Positions 42,216 to 51,232 of a stretch of DNA of 64,000 nt are shown here, one piece after another. Source of the DNA: Sphingomonas leidyi (GTDB taxonomy: Bacteria; Pseudomonadota; Alphaproteobacteria; Sphingomonadales; Sphingomonadaceae); the NCBI RefSeq assembly GCF_011761945.1, contig NZ_JAASQV010000001.1, forward strand, positions 868,001 to 932,000. The letters run 5' to 3'. Both the position numbers and the translations under genes were made by a program. A model generated the notes under the pieces. That model was given only the letters and a program-made list of their open reading frames with translations. It had not been told where the DNA came from and did no database searches. How positions within the stretch are numbered: the stretch's first letter is position 1; each line of letters opens with the position of its first letter.

Positions 42216-43661
42216 TCAGAATCTTCCCACTGCGCCCGGCATCGTCCCGTCGGGCCGCCGGCACACTGCCCGCGTCTCGGTGCCGTCATAATGGCACAAG
42301 TCGATCCACGGTTCGCCGCCCGTCGCGCGATTGCGGCCATAGTCCATCATGCAGCGCATGAAGCCGGGGACGAACATCGCCCCGCGCGCCGCTTCCTTGA
42401 GCGGTCCGCATTTGATGCCGCGGTCATAGGCCGGCGTATAGTTGCGATAGCCGTCGGCGCTGACGAACCAGACCGCGCCTCCCGGCCGGCCGAGCCGCAG
42501 CGCCGCGATCGAGCCGATCTCCAGCTGGTTGACCATGATCGCCTCGCTCCGCTGCACCGCGCGTAGCGCGTCGGCATGCGTGTCGATGTCGGCGGGATGG
42601 CCGGGCAGGACCGCCTGGTCGGGCGGTAGCCAGGTGGGGCCGTTGCGGATCACATAGATATCGCCCGCCGCCTGCGATGCCGCCTCGGGCTGGCGGTCCA
42701 GCAGCCGCGCGCGCTCCCTGCGGACCAGCTCGCTCGCCAGCCGCTGCGCGTCCGCCACCGAGGCGAGGAACACCGATTGGCGGACGCCGCCGTCATAATA
42801 GGTTTTCCCGTCGACCCGCACCTGCTGGTAGAAGGCCGGCACCGCCGCCGAGGCGAGCGCCGCGCCGGCCAGGCATTGCGTGGCGCGGGCGAGGTCTGCC
42901 GCGCCGTCGCCATAGGGGGCGAGCAGCTCCTGCACGTCGACATAGCCGAACTCGCCCGAATTCGCTTCGATGAACCCGAGCAGCACCTTGCGGCCCTTGG
43001 CGTCGCGCAGCGTCCTGACGATACACAGGCCCGCCCGGCCGGCGGGCGATGCCGGATCGTAGATCGCCGGGCAGATGCGTTGCTCGAAACGGCGTCGCAG
43101 CGGCTTCAGATTGGCCAGCGCGCCATTGATCGCGGCCATGGCCTGCCAGCGCTCGCGATCGATGATGTCGCTTTCCCGGGCCGGCGAATAGGCGTCGGCC
43201 AGCGCCTGGCGGATCGCCGCGCCTTCGCCGTCCTGCCGGTCGAGCCCGGCGCCCACGAACAGCGCCTGGAGCGCGCCGGTGCTCACGCCGGTTACCACGG
43301 CGAAATCGGGGAATTGGCGGTTCTCGACCAGCTGGTTCATCAGCCCCACGCCGAATGCGCCCCATTGGCCGCCGCCCGAGAGCAGCAGCAACGGCCGCTC
43401 GGGGCTGGGACGCGCGGCGAGGAAGGCGGGATCGCCGCGCAGCCGCGCGATTTCGGCCGCGGCGAGCCGGTTGGCGAGTTCGCGCTCGGCGGGGGGCAGC
43501 GTCTCCAGGTCGAGCGCGCGGATCTGGCGCTCGAGCGGGGTCAGCTCGATCGGATGGACGAAGGCGGCGAAATCGGCGCAATCGAGCTTGAGCGCGCCCT
43601 TGGCCGCGCAGCCGGCCAGGCTCAGCCCCAACAGCAGGATCGTCAGAATGCGGCCCATCAT
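42216..43661 (-). CDS. patatin-like phospholipase lipoprotein
   Basis: This 481-residue protein has a lipobox at the N-terminus, MMGRILTILLLGLSLAGCAA, so it is probably anchored in a membrane. The patatin dyad is clear: the oxyanion hole LSGGGQWGAFGVGLM, the nucleophile Ser in VTGVSTGALQ, and the Asp in YYDGGVRQSVF. It hydrolyses ester bonds of lipids. The C-terminal 120 residues are a variable part with several Cys and Trp. The ATG at 43661 has GAAGGGGGG just upstream. Confidence 0.9.
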   Translation of the reverse strand: MMGRILTILLLGLSLAGCAAKGALKLDCADFAAFVHPIELTPLERQIRALDLETLPPAERELANRLAAAEIARLRGDPAFLAARPSPERPLLLLSGGGQWGAFGVGLMNQLVENRQFPDFAVVTGVSTGALQALFVGAGLDRQDGEGAAIRQALADAYSPARESDIIDRERWQAMAAINGALANLKPLRRRFEQRICPAIYDPASPAGRAGLCIVRTLRDAKGRKVLLGFIEANSGEFGYVDVQELLAPYGDGAADLARATQCLAGAALASAAVPAFYQQVRVDGKTYYDGGVRQSVFLASVADAQRLASELVRRERARLLDRQPEAASQAAGDIYVIRNGPTWLPPDQAVLPGHPADIDTHADALRAVQRSEAIMVNQLEIGSIAALRLGRPGGAVWFVSADGYRNYTPAYDRGIKCGPLKEAARGAMFVPGFMRCMMDYGRNRATGGEPWIDLCHYDGTETRAVCRRPDGTMPGAVGRF

Positions 43662-43819
43662 CCCCCCTTCATTCTTCCGCTACGCGTAACAAAATTGCGT
43701 GAAACCTGTCTCTGGCGAAATCGCCCAAAGCGGAGCCATGCCGTGAAACAAGCAGCCCTTGCTTGCGCACCTGCACCGATAGGCGTAGCGCGGCCCCAGT
43801 TTCCACCCTGGAGTATGTG

Positions 43820-44848
43820 ATGGGCTACCGTGTCGTCGTCGCAGGCGCCACCGGCAATGTCGGGCGCGAAATGTTGAACATCCTGGCCGAGCGGGAATTC
43901 CCGATCGACGATCTGGCGGTGCTCGCCTCGTCGCGCTCGACCGGCGATATTATCGACTTCGGCGAGACCGGCAAAACCTACAAAGTCCAGAACATCGAGC
44001 ATTTCGATCCGGCGGGCTGGGACATCGCCCTGTTCGCGATCGGCTCGGAAGGCTCGAAGCTCTACGCGCCCAAGTTCGCCGCCGCCGGCTGCACGGTGAT
44101 CGACAATGCGTCGCTCTATCGCATGGATCCGGACGTGCCGCTGATCGTGCCCGAAGTGAATCCGGAGGCGATCGACGGCTATACCAAGCGCAATATCATC
44201 GCCAATCCGAACTGCTCGACCGCGCAGATGGTGGTGGCGCTGAAGCCGCTGCACGATGCCGCGAAGATCAAGCGCGTCGTCGTCGCGACCTATCAGTCGG
44301 TCTCCGGCGCGGGCAAGGCGGGCATGGACGAGCTGTTCGAGCAGAGCCGCAACATCTTCGTCGGCGACCAGGCCGAGCCGAAGAAGTTCACCAAGCAGAT
44401 CGCGTTCAACGTGATCCCGCACATCGACAGCTTCCTGGAAGACGGCTCGACCAAGGAAGAGTGGAAGATGGTGGTCGAGACCAAGAAGATCCTCGATCCG
44501 AAGATCAAGGTCACCGCCACCTGCGTGCGCGTGCCGGTGTTCGTCGGCCATTCGGAAGCGATCAACATCGAGTTCGAGGACGAGATCTCGGCCCAGCAGG
44601 CGAAGAACATCCTGCGCGAGGCGCCGGGGGTGATGCTCGTCGACAAGCATGAGGATGGCGGGTACGTCACGCCGATCGAGTGCGTCGGCGAATATGCCAC
44701 CTTCATCAGCCGGGTGCGCGAGGATTCGACGGTCGAGAACGGCCTGTCGCTCTGGTGCGTGTCGGACAATCTGCGCAAGGGCGCCGCGCTGAACGCAGTG
44801 CAGATCGCCGAGCTGCTGGGCCGCCGCCATCTGAAGAAGGCGGCCTGA
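43820..44848 (+). CDS. asd: aspartate-semialdehyde dehydrogenase
   Basis: This 342-residue protein converts aspartyl-4-phosphate to aspartate semialdehyde, the branch point to lysine, threonine, methionine and diaminopimelate. The Rossmann motif VVAGATGNVGREML begins it, the catalytic Cys132 is in ANPNCSTAQM, and GAGKAGMDEL is the loop that follows. KVTATCVRVPVFVGHSEA carries a further conserved Cys and His. The ATG is at 43820, and its stop lies one base before the next gene. Confidence 0.95.
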   Translation: MGYRVVVAGATGNVGREMLNILAEREFPIDDLAVLASSRSTGDIIDFGETGKTYKVQNIEHFDPAGWDIALFAIGSEGSKLYAPKFAAAGCTVIDNASLYRMDPDVPLIVPEVNPEAIDGYTKRNIIANPNCSTAQMVVALKPLHDAAKIKRVVVATYQSVSGAGKAGMDELFEQSRNIFVGDQAEPKKFTKQIAFNVIPHIDSFLEDGSTKEEWKMVVETKKILDPKIKVTATCVRVPVFVGHSEAINIEFEDEISAQQAKNILREAPGVMLVDKHEDGGYVTPIECVGEYATFISRVREDSTVENGLSLWCVSDNLRKGAALNAVQIAELLGRRHLKKAA

Positions 44849-44849
44849 C

Positions 44850-45287
44850 GTGATCGCGGGCGGCTGCCGCTGCGGCGCCGTCCGCTACACGCTGGCGATG
44901 GACGATCTGCCGACCGTCTATTGCTGCCATTGCCTGAAATGCCAGAGCTGGGCGGGCAGCGCCTTCACCCAGCAGGCGCCGGTGCGCGCCGAGACGCTCG
45001 CCGTCGAGGGGCAGGTGGCGGAGTACAGCTTCGCCAATCCCAGCGGATCGGTGTCGCACCAGCGCATCTGCGGCACCTGCCACACGCGCATCTACAACAC
45101 CAACAGCGCCTGGCCGGGCATCGCGATGCTGCGTGCCGGCACGCTCGATCGCAGCAACGAGCTGGTTCCGCGCGCGCATATCTGGGCAAAGCGCAAGCAG
45201 CCCTGGATCGCCATCGCCGCCGACGTGCCGCAATGGCCCGAAAGCGCGCCGATGGCGGAGTTCGTGGCGCTGCTGTTCCCGCGCTAG
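44850..45287 (+). CDS. GFA-family zinc protein (1)
   Basis: This 145-residue protein starts at GTG, one base after asd. The GFA (glutathione-dependent formaldehyde-activating/CENP-V) fold is set by Cys pairs: GGCRCGAVRYTL, YCCHCLKCQSWAG and RICGTCHTRIYN bind structural zinc. Most family members have unproven activity; formaldehyde or thiol adducts are the usual guess. A second GFA protein lies at 50789. Confidence 0.85.
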   Translation: MIAGGCRCGAVRYTLAMDDLPTVYCCHCLKCQSWAGSAFTQQAPVRAETLAVEGQVAEYSFANPSGSVSHQRICGTCHTRIYNTNSAWPGIAMLRAGTLDRSNELVPRAHIWAKRKQPWIAIAADVPQWPESAPMAEFVALLFPR

Positions 45288-45309
45288 GGTTGAACCTCGT
45301 TCAGCTAAT

Positions 45310-45328
45310 CCTCTCCCTCCGGGAGAGG
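45310..45328. repeat. short inverted repeat, CCTCTCCC-tcc-GGGAGAGG
   Basis: A perfect 8-bp hairpin after the GFA gene. It is one of a set of small GC-rich hairpins between genes in this window. Confidence 0.5.
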
Positions 45329-45396
45329 AATTTGGGCGGCGCCTCGCGTCGCTGAATGTCAACAGATCCCAGGCTCAAGCCGCATTCAGCGAACCC

Positions 45397-45424
45397 CGTC
45401 ATCCCCGCCTGCGCGGGGATGACG
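45397..45424. repeat. dispersed REP-like hairpin, copy 2
   Basis: CGTCATCCCCGC-ctgc-GCGGGGATGACG, 12-bp perfect arms. The left arm matches copy 1 at 16558 base for base through GTCATCCCCGC. Confidence 0.78.
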
Positions 45425-45449
45425 AAAGAAATCAAGGTCTAACCCTAGC

Positions 45450-46100
45450 TCAGCTGTCGCAGCTATAGTCGGGCGGGTAGATCGAGCGGCCGAGATCCTT
45501 GCGGACGCGCCGGGCCAGGCCGGTGGCCTCGCGATTGCCGAGCTTCTCGGCATGGGTCAGCACCTCCGTGAGCGGGCCCGAGCAGCCGCCGACCGAATTC
45601 AGCATCGCCACCATCCGCGAAGCGCGCACCGGCCCGTCGCCCGCGTTCTGGTGCGCCGGGGGAAACCAGCCGAGCCCGGCATATTTGCGCTGGCGATCTT
45701 CCCGGCTGTAGGAGGAGTCATCGACCGGATCGATCACTTGCGTGCCGAGCAGGATCATGCCCGCGGCGGCGGCCATGCTGCCGATCCGGGAGGGGCCCTT
45801 GGAGATCCGGTCGGGATCGGGCATCGCATAATAGCTGAGCAGCAGCGCGGCGACTGCGCGGGCGCTCTGGATGTCTTCCACCAGGGTCAGCGCGTCGGGA
45901 TCCACTTCGATCCGGTCTGCCCGCGCGCGGGCGAAGGCGCCGCGCTCCTCGGCGGGAATGGTGGCGAGCGTGAATTCGGCGCCCTTGGCGGTCAGTTCGT
46001 GCAGCGCGACGTCGAGCTGCTCGATCGGGGCAGGGCGCGGCGGGGCGGCGGCGCCCAGCGCGAGCGCGGCGGAAACCATGGCGAGCAGCTTGATCCGCAT
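45450..46100 (-). CDS. secreted hypothetical protein
   Basis: This protein has 216 residues from the ATG at 46100, which has AGAGGGG 7 bases upstream; ATG 46106 is too close to it. A signal peptide (about MRIKLLAMVSAALALGAAA) precedes a helical body with SYYAMPDPDRISKGPSRIG and GMILLGTQVIDPV. The end holds the short basic Cys-containing tail YPPDYSCDS. I see no catalytic motif; the layout faintly resembles inactive relatives of M48 peptidases, but I would not rely on that. Confidence 0.65.
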   Translation of the reverse strand: MRIKLLAMVSAALALGAAAPPRPAPIEQLDVALHELTAKGAEFTLATIPAEERGAFARARADRIEVDPDALTLVEDIQSARAVAALLLSYYAMPDPDRISKGPSRIGSMAAAAGMILLGTQVIDPVDDSSYSREDRQRKYAGLGWFPPAHQNAGDGPVRASRMVAMLNSVGGCSGPLTEVLTHAEKLGNREATGLARRVRKDLGRSIYPPDYSCDS

Positions 46101-46242
46101 GTGCATTCCCCTCTTCCCATTGCCCGATCATAGCCGGGATCGGTGCCTTGGGCGAGACGTTGCGGCGAAGCGCAAACCGTAGCGCGAACGGCGTCTTTAC
46201 CGGGAATTGACTGATCCGCGCTAGAAGGAAGGCCTCTTACGG

Positions 46243-47604
46243 GTGGGCCGCGTGGTGGTGGAAACGAGCAATGCCGGATTGGCGCCCGTGCGCGGCAAGG
46301 CGCGTATCGACGTGCTCGACATGCTGCGCGGGCTGGCGATCCTCGGCATCTTCTACATCAACGTGCCCTATATGGCGGCGAGCGTCTGGACCTTCTCGGC
46401 CGACGTCCGGCTGATCGGCTGGACGCCGGCGGATCGCGACGCCTGGGTGGCGGTGAACCTGTTCTTTGCGGGCACGCAGCGCTGCCTGCTCGAATTCCTG
46501 TTCGGCGCCGGCATGATGGTGCTGGCCCGCAAGGCGATGGCGCCCGACGGGCCGGTGGCGGTCGCCGACCTCTATTACCGGCGCAACCTGTGGCTGCTCG
46601 CCTTCGGCCTGTTCGACGTGTTCGTGCTGCTCTGGCCCGGCGACATCCTGCACATCTATGCGCTCGCCGCGCTGTTCCTGTTTCCGTTCCGCACCTTGGG
46701 TCCGAAGACGCTGGTCGCGCTGGGGCTGGGCTGGGCAGTGCTCACCGGGCTCGGCATCCCCGAATATGGCGCGCGCGAATATGCCGCGCGGACGGAACTC
46801 GTGCAGCAGGTGGAGCGGGGCGAGCCCGCCGCGCTCGCCGAATGGCGCAAGCTCTCCGTCCATGTCCCCGATCCCGTGCGGGTCGCCCGCGAGCAGGCCG
46901 CGCATCAGGGCGGCTGGCTGCCCTATGCGAAGAATGCGTGGAGCTATTGGAGCTATCTCGCCGACGAATGGCTGCTCTGGGACGTGTTCGAGGCGTTCTG
47001 CACGATGCTGATCGGCGTCGCGCTGTGGAAATGGGGCGTGATCCAGGGGCTCAGGAGCGCGCGCTTCTATCTGTGGCTGCTGGTCGCCGGCTACGGCTTC
47101 GGCCTCACCGCCCGCGCGATCGGGCTGGCGGAGACGCTGAGCTTCGCGCCGGGCCCGCGGAGCCTGTGGATCACCGGCGAGTTCGCGCGCATCGCGATCG
47201 GGCTCGGCCATCTCGCGCTGGTCAACCTGCTGGTGAAGAGCCGCGCCGGCGCCGCTGCGCTGGGCGTGTTCAAGGCGCCCGGCCGCATGGCCTTCTCGCT
47301 CTATTTCCTCCAGCAGATCGTGGGGATGTACATCCTGTTCGCGCCCTGGGGCCTGCTGCCCTGGGGCCGATATGGCTGGGCGGAATCGGCGCTGATCTCG
47401 ACGGTCGGCATCGTCCTGCTGGTGGCCTTCGCCAATCTCTGGATGCGCCATTTCGTCAGCGGTCCGCTCGAATGGGCCTGGCGCAGCCTCGCCTATGTGC
47501 GGTGGCAGCCGATGTTGCGGGCGGAGCCTAGTGCCCCGCCGCAGCCGGATCGTTCTCCACTTTCCCGCCCGGCTTCTGGAGCAGCACCACCAGCGGCACG
47601 CTGA
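46243..47604 (+). CDS. DUF418 family polytopic membrane protein
   Basis: This 453-residue protein has a GTG start and about ten membrane helices. The N-terminal GKARIDVLDMLRGLAILGIF is the family opening, and NLWLLAFGLFDVFVLL and APGRMAFSLYFLQQIVGMYI are in the DUF418 core near the C-terminus. The function is unknown. The last 25 residues (from about PSAPPQPDRSPLSR) are low complexity and overlap the convergent efflux gene by 77 bases. Confidence 0.8.
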   Translation: MGRVVVETSNAGLAPVRGKARIDVLDMLRGLAILGIFYINVPYMAASVWTFSADVRLIGWTPADRDAWVAVNLFFAGTQRCLLEFLFGAGMMVLARKAMAPDGPVAVADLYYRRNLWLLAFGLFDVFVLLWPGDILHIYALAALFLFPFRTLGPKTLVALGLGWAVLTGLGIPEYGAREYAARTELVQQVERGEPAALAEWRKLSVHVPDPVRVAREQAAHQGGWLPYAKNAWSYWSYLADEWLLWDVFEAFCTMLIGVALWKWGVIQGLRSARFYLWLLVAGYGFGLTARAIGLAETLSFAPGPRSLWITGEFARIAIGLGHLALVNLLVKSRAGAAALGVFKAPGRMAFSLYFLQQIVGMYILFAPWGLLPWGRYGWAESALISTVGIVLLVAFANLWMRHFVSGPLEWAWRSLAYVRWQPMLRAEPSAPPQPDRSPLSRPASGAAPPAAR

Positions 47605-49147
47605 CCGCGGTGACGATCGCCATCAGCCAGAAATCGTTGAGATAGGCGATCATCGCCGCCTGCCGGTTCACTTCGGCGTCGATCAGCCCGGTGATCATCG
47701 CGCCCTGCTGGCCCATGCCCTGCACCAGCGAACCCAGGCCGTTCATCGTCGTCGCGGTGACGTGCTCGCCCAGATATTGGTGGCTGCGCTGGATGTTCTG
47801 CGCGAGGATCGCGCTCACGGCCGATATGCCCACCGACGCGCCGATGTTGCGGGTCAGGTTGAGCAGGCTCGATCCCTCGGTGCGGAAATGCGGGGGCAGG
47901 CCGGCAAAGGCGAGGCCGTTCAGCGGCATGAACACCAGGCCCAGGCCCAGGCCCTGGACGAAGCCGGAGACGATGAAGGGCGTGCTGCCCATCTCGAGCG
48001 TCCAGCCCGACATTTCCCACAGCGAAAGGGCCGCGATGGTGAGGCCGATCCCTACCGACCAGCGCGGATCGAGCCAGCCGCGCTGGATCAGCTGCGCGCC
48101 GACGAACATGGTGATCACCACGCCGAAGCCGCGCGGCATCAGCAGCATGCCGGTCTGGAACACCGAATAGCCGTAGAGATTCTGCAGCATCGGCGGCAGC
48201 AGCGCCATCGTCGCCATCATCACCAGGCCGATCACCAGCATGAAGAAGATGCCGGTCACCAGGTTGCGATGCCTCCACAGCTCGCGCTCGAACATCGGGT
48301 TCTTCGCGGTGAACAGGTGGACGGCGAACATCCACAGCGCGATCACGGCGACGAGCATCTCGATCCAGATCTCGGTCGAGGAGAACCAGTCCTGGTCCTG
48401 TCCGCGATCGAGCATCAGCTGGAGCGAGGCGATGCCCAGCGAGAGCAGGGTGAAGCCGAAGATGTCGAACGAGCGCCTGCGGATCGGGCGCGAGGGCAGC
48501 AGCCACCACAGGATGGCGAAGCAGACGACGCCGACGGGCAGGTTCACGTAGAACACCCAGCGCCAGTTGAAATTGTCGGTAAGATAGCCGCCGATCAGCG
48601 GGCCCATGATCGGGCCGACCATGATGCCCATGCCCCAGATCGACATCGCCTTGGGCTGGTCCTTCGGCGCGTTGATGTCGAGCATCACCGTCTGGCTCAG
48701 CGGATTGAGGAACGCCGCGGTGATCCCCTGGAGGATGCGGAAGGCGACCATCTCCTCCAGCGTCTGCGCCGCGCCGCACATGGCGGAGGCGATGACGAAG
48801 CCGACGGTGGCGATCAGGAACAGGTTGCGCGAGCCGATCCGATCGGAGAGCCAGCCGGTGATCGGGATCGCGATGGCCGAGGCGACGATGTAGCTGGTCA
48901 GCACCCAGTTGATCGTGTCGCGGGTGGCGCCGAGCGAGGCCTGCATGTGCGGGATGGCGACATTGGCGATCGTCGTGTCGAGGATCTGCATGATCGTCGC
49001 CATCATCACGCCGAGCGTGAGCAGGCCCTTGTACCTTACGGGGAGGGCGGCCCCGCCACCGCCCGGAGGGGCGGCTTGCGGGCGGGGAGGCGTGGGGGGA
49101 GACGCCTCACCCGCCCTGGTGGCGCGGCCGGGGGCTGCCGTCGCCAT
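47528..49147 (-). CDS. DHA2-type multidrug efflux permease (EmrB-like)
   Basis: This 539-residue protein has fourteen predicted membrane helices of the major facilitator superfamily. The DHA2 fingerprints are visible: motif A in GWLSDRIGSRNLF, motif C in GPIMGPLIGGYLTDN, and the N-terminal LDTTIANVAIPHM. It works with the adjacent membrane-fusion protein, one base upstream, and an outer-membrane channel to pump drugs out. Its N-terminus has a long, Gly/Pro-rich cytoplasmic stretch. It is the last gene of marR-emrA-emrB. Confidence 0.92.
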   Translation of the reverse strand: MATAAPGRATRAGEASPPTPPRPQAAPPGGGGAALPVRYKGLLTLGVMMATIMQILDTTIANVAIPHMQASLGATRDTINWVLTSYIVASAIAIPITGWLSDRIGSRNLFLIATVGFVIASAMCGAAQTLEEMVAFRILQGITAAFLNPLSQTVMLDINAPKDQPKAMSIWGMGIMVGPIMGPLIGGYLTDNFNWRWVFYVNLPVGVVCFAILWWLLPSRPIRRRSFDIFGFTLLSLGIASLQLMLDRGQDQDWFSSTEIWIEMLVAVIALWMFAVHLFTAKNPMFERELWRHRNLVTGIFFMLVIGLVMMATMALLPPMLQNLYGYSVFQTGMLLMPRGFGVVITMFVGAQLIQRGWLDPRWSVGIGLTIAALSLWEMSGWTLEMGSTPFIVSGFVQGLGLGLVFMPLNGLAFAGLPPHFRTEGSSLLNLTRNIGASVGISAVSAILAQNIQRSHQYLGEHVTATTMNGLGSLVQGMGQQGAMITGLIDAEVNRQAAMIAYLNDFWLMAIVTAVSVPLVVLLQKPGGKVENDPAAAGH

Positions 49148-49148
49148 T

Positions 49149-50252
49149 TCAGTTGCACGCGCCCTTGAACACCACCTTCACATCGGCGGAGAGGCCGGCG
49201 ATCAGCGCGCGCGGGCTCTTGTCGTCGATCGCGATGCGCACCGGCACGCGCTGGGTGACCTTTACCCAGTTGCCATTGGCGTTCTGGGCGGGGAGCACCG
49301 AGAATTCCGATCCGGTTCCGGCGCCCATGGATTCGACATGGCCCTTCAGCTTCAGGCCAGGATAGGCGTCGAGGGTCACGATCGAGCATTGGCCGACCCG
49401 CATCTTGTTGAGGTCGGTCTCCTTGAAGTTCGCATCGACCCAGGCCGGCCGGTTCGACACGATCGTCACCGCGGCGAGGCCGGTGATCATCTGCTGGCCC
49501 ACCTGCAGGCTCTTGGTCTGGCTGACGATGCCGCTCACCGGCGCGCGCACTTCGGTGCGCTGCAGGTCGAGCAGCGCCTTGGCGAGCTGGACGCGGGCGG
49601 CCGCGATCGCCGGGTTCTCGCCGGGCACCGCCGCGCCGGTGGCGATCTTGGCGCGCGCTTCGGCGGCGCTGGCCTGGGCGTTCTGCAGCTGGGCGCGGGC
49701 CTGTTCCAGCGCATGCTGGGCCGACTGGAAATTGGCGCGGGTGGTGAAGCCCTGCTTCATCAGCGCGTTCTGGCGGTCGTAATTCTCCTGGGCGTTCTGG
49801 ATCGCATCGTGCGCGGCCTGGATGTCCGCGCCCTTGCCCTGGTAGCTCACCTCGTCGGTATTGAGCTGCACCTGCGCGGCGGCGATCGCGGCCTGGGCCT
49901 GCGACACGGCGATCCGATAGGGCTCGGGGTCGATCCGGAAGAGCAGGTCGCCGGCCTTGACCGTCTGGTTCTCCTTCACGCCCACTTCGACGATGCGGCC
50001 CGCCACATCGGTCGAGACCGAGCTCTTGTCCTGCTGGACATAGGCATTGTCGGTCGAGACGCTGTTGCCGCCGGTGAAGTAGAAATAACCCATGATGGCC
50101 AGCAGGATGGCCGGCACGCCGAACATCAGCAGCGGGCGCAGCAGGCTGCGCTTCGGCTTGGCCGCGGGCGCCTCGGGCACGGTCGTGCCTTCGGTCGGGA
50201 TGGTGATCTTGGTCTCTTCGGACTTTTCGATCTTCGGATCTGCATCAGCCAT
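49149..50252 (-). CDS. HlyD/EmrA-type membrane-fusion protein
   Basis: This 367-residue protein has a cytoplasmic N-terminus and one anchor (about 38-56, LLMFGVPAILLAIMGYFYFT). The lipoyl halves VSTDVAGRIVEVGVKENQTV and VRAPVSGIVSQTKSLQVGQQ flank a long helical hairpin (about 115-205) of the type that contacts outer-membrane channels. It bridges the EmrB-like pump to the exit duct. It overlaps the regulator's end by 8 bases and is followed one base later by the permease. Confidence 0.92.
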   Translation of the reverse strand: MADADPKIEKSEETKITIPTEGTTVPEAPAAKPKRSLLRPLLMFGVPAILLAIMGYFYFTGGNSVSTDNAYVQQDKSSVSTDVAGRIVEVGVKENQTVKAGDLLFRIDPEPYRIAVSQAQAAIAAAQVQLNTDEVSYQGKGADIQAAHDAIQNAQENYDRQNALMKQGFTTRANFQSAQHALEQARAQLQNAQASAAEARAKIATGAAVPGENPAIAAARVQLAKALLDLQRTEVRAPVSGIVSQTKSLQVGQQMITGLAAVTIVSNRPAWVDANFKETDLNKMRVGQCSIVTLDAYPGLKLKGHVESMGAGTGSEFSVLPAQNANGNWVKVTQRVPVRIAIDDKSPRALIAGLSADVKVVFKGACN

Positions 50253-50691
50253 TTGCGGCCTCGTTGCCCTCTTGAACGGTGGTCAGGTTCGCGCGGAGCC
50301 CCTCGAGCGCCGCAATCAGTTCCTCGCGCTGCCGGGTGCTGAACCCCTGGAGCGTCTCTTCGATCAGATCGGCCGCGAGCACATGGAGCTCGTCGAGCAC
50401 CGGCGCGGCCTTGTCGGTCAGGTGGATGCGCCAGGCGCGGCGATCGGCGGGATCGCGGCGGCGCTCGACAAAGCCGGCCTCCTCGAGCCGGTCGATCATC
50501 CGGCAGGCGGTGATCGGCTCGACCTCGAGCGCCTCGGCGAGCTGGCCCTGGTTGAGGCCGGGGCTGCGCGAGAGGATCTTGAGCACGCGCCACTGCGCCA
50601 CGCTCGCGCCGCTCGTGCGCGCCCGCTCGTCGAAACGGCGGCGCAACAGGCGCGAGACATCGCTAAGAAGGAAACCCAGACTCTCGGTCAT
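50245..50691 (-). CDS. MarR-family repressor of the efflux operon
   Basis: This protein has 148 residues from the ATG at 50691. The winged helix is seen in VAQWRVLKILSRSPGLNQGQ, LAEALEVEPITACRMIDRLE and the DPADRRAWRIHLT wing. Such proteins lose DNA binding on drug or phenolic ligand. It is the first gene of marR-emrA-emrB and shares its promoter region with the divergent GFA gene, where a CAATCG-N6-CGATTG dyad lies at 50724. Confidence 0.92.
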   Translation of the reverse strand: MTESLGFLLSDVSRLLRRRFDERARTSGASVAQWRVLKILSRSPGLNQGQLAEALEVEPITACRMIDRLEEAGFVERRRDPADRRAWRIHLTDKAAPVLDELHVLAADLIEETLQGFSTRQREELIAALEGLRANLTTVQEGNEAANG

Positions 50692-50723
50692 GCGCGGCAC
50701 ATAATAAGCATACTCATAGATTT

Positions 50724-50741
50724 CAATCGGCAACGCGATTG
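50724..50741. promoter_or_regulatory. candidate MarR operator
   Basis: CAATCG (50724-50729) and CGATTG (50736-50741) are perfect 6-base arms, 32 bases upstream of the repressor ATG and 47 bases before the GFA ATG, so one bound dimer could block both. Confidence 0.5.
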
Positions 50742-50788
50742 CATTGTGCGGCGCACCCATTGCAACGAACGAAACAGGAGGGCGAGCC

Positions 50789-51232
50789 ATGGCAGAGGAA
50801 ATGACCGGCGGATGCCAGTGCGGGCGGGTGCGCTATGTGGCGCAGGTGGCGGACGACGAGGCCTATCTCTGCCATTGCCGGATGTGCCAGCGCGCCACCG
50901 GCGGCGTCTCGATCGCGTTCAAGAACCTGAAAAAGGCCGATGTGCGCTGGGAGCGGGCGCCCGATCGCTACGCCTCGTCGCCGATCGCCGTGCGCGGTTT
51001 CTGCGCTACGTGCGGCACGCCGCTCAGCTTCGAATTCCCTGACAGCGCCAATATGGACCTGACGGTGGGCAGCTTCGACGCGCCGCACCGCTTCCGCCCG
51101 GTCCATCATTTCGGCGTGGAGAGCATGCACGAGCAGTGGCTCGACACGACCGGCCTCACTCGATACCGGACCGACGACAATCCCCAACTCGTCAAGCGCT
51201 GGATGGACTCCGTTGGCAAACTTCCCGACTGA
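50789..51232 (+). CDS. GFA-family zinc protein (2)
   Basis: This protein has 147 residues from ATG 50789 with AGGAGGG upstream. The Cys pairs GGCQCGRVRY, LCHCRMCQRATGG and FCATCGTPLSFEF bind zinc as in the GFA fold. PHRFRPVHHFGVESM adds the family's late His segment. It is divergent from the efflux regulator, so its expression may follow the same signal. It overlaps the next gene by 20 bases. Confidence 0.87.
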   Translation: MAEEMTGGCQCGRVRYVAQVADDEAYLCHCRMCQRATGGVSIAFKNLKKADVRWERAPDRYASSPIAVRGFCATCGTPLSFEFPDSANMDLTVGSFDAPHRFRPVHHFGVESMHEQWLDTTGLTRYRTDDNPQLVKRWMDSVGKLPD

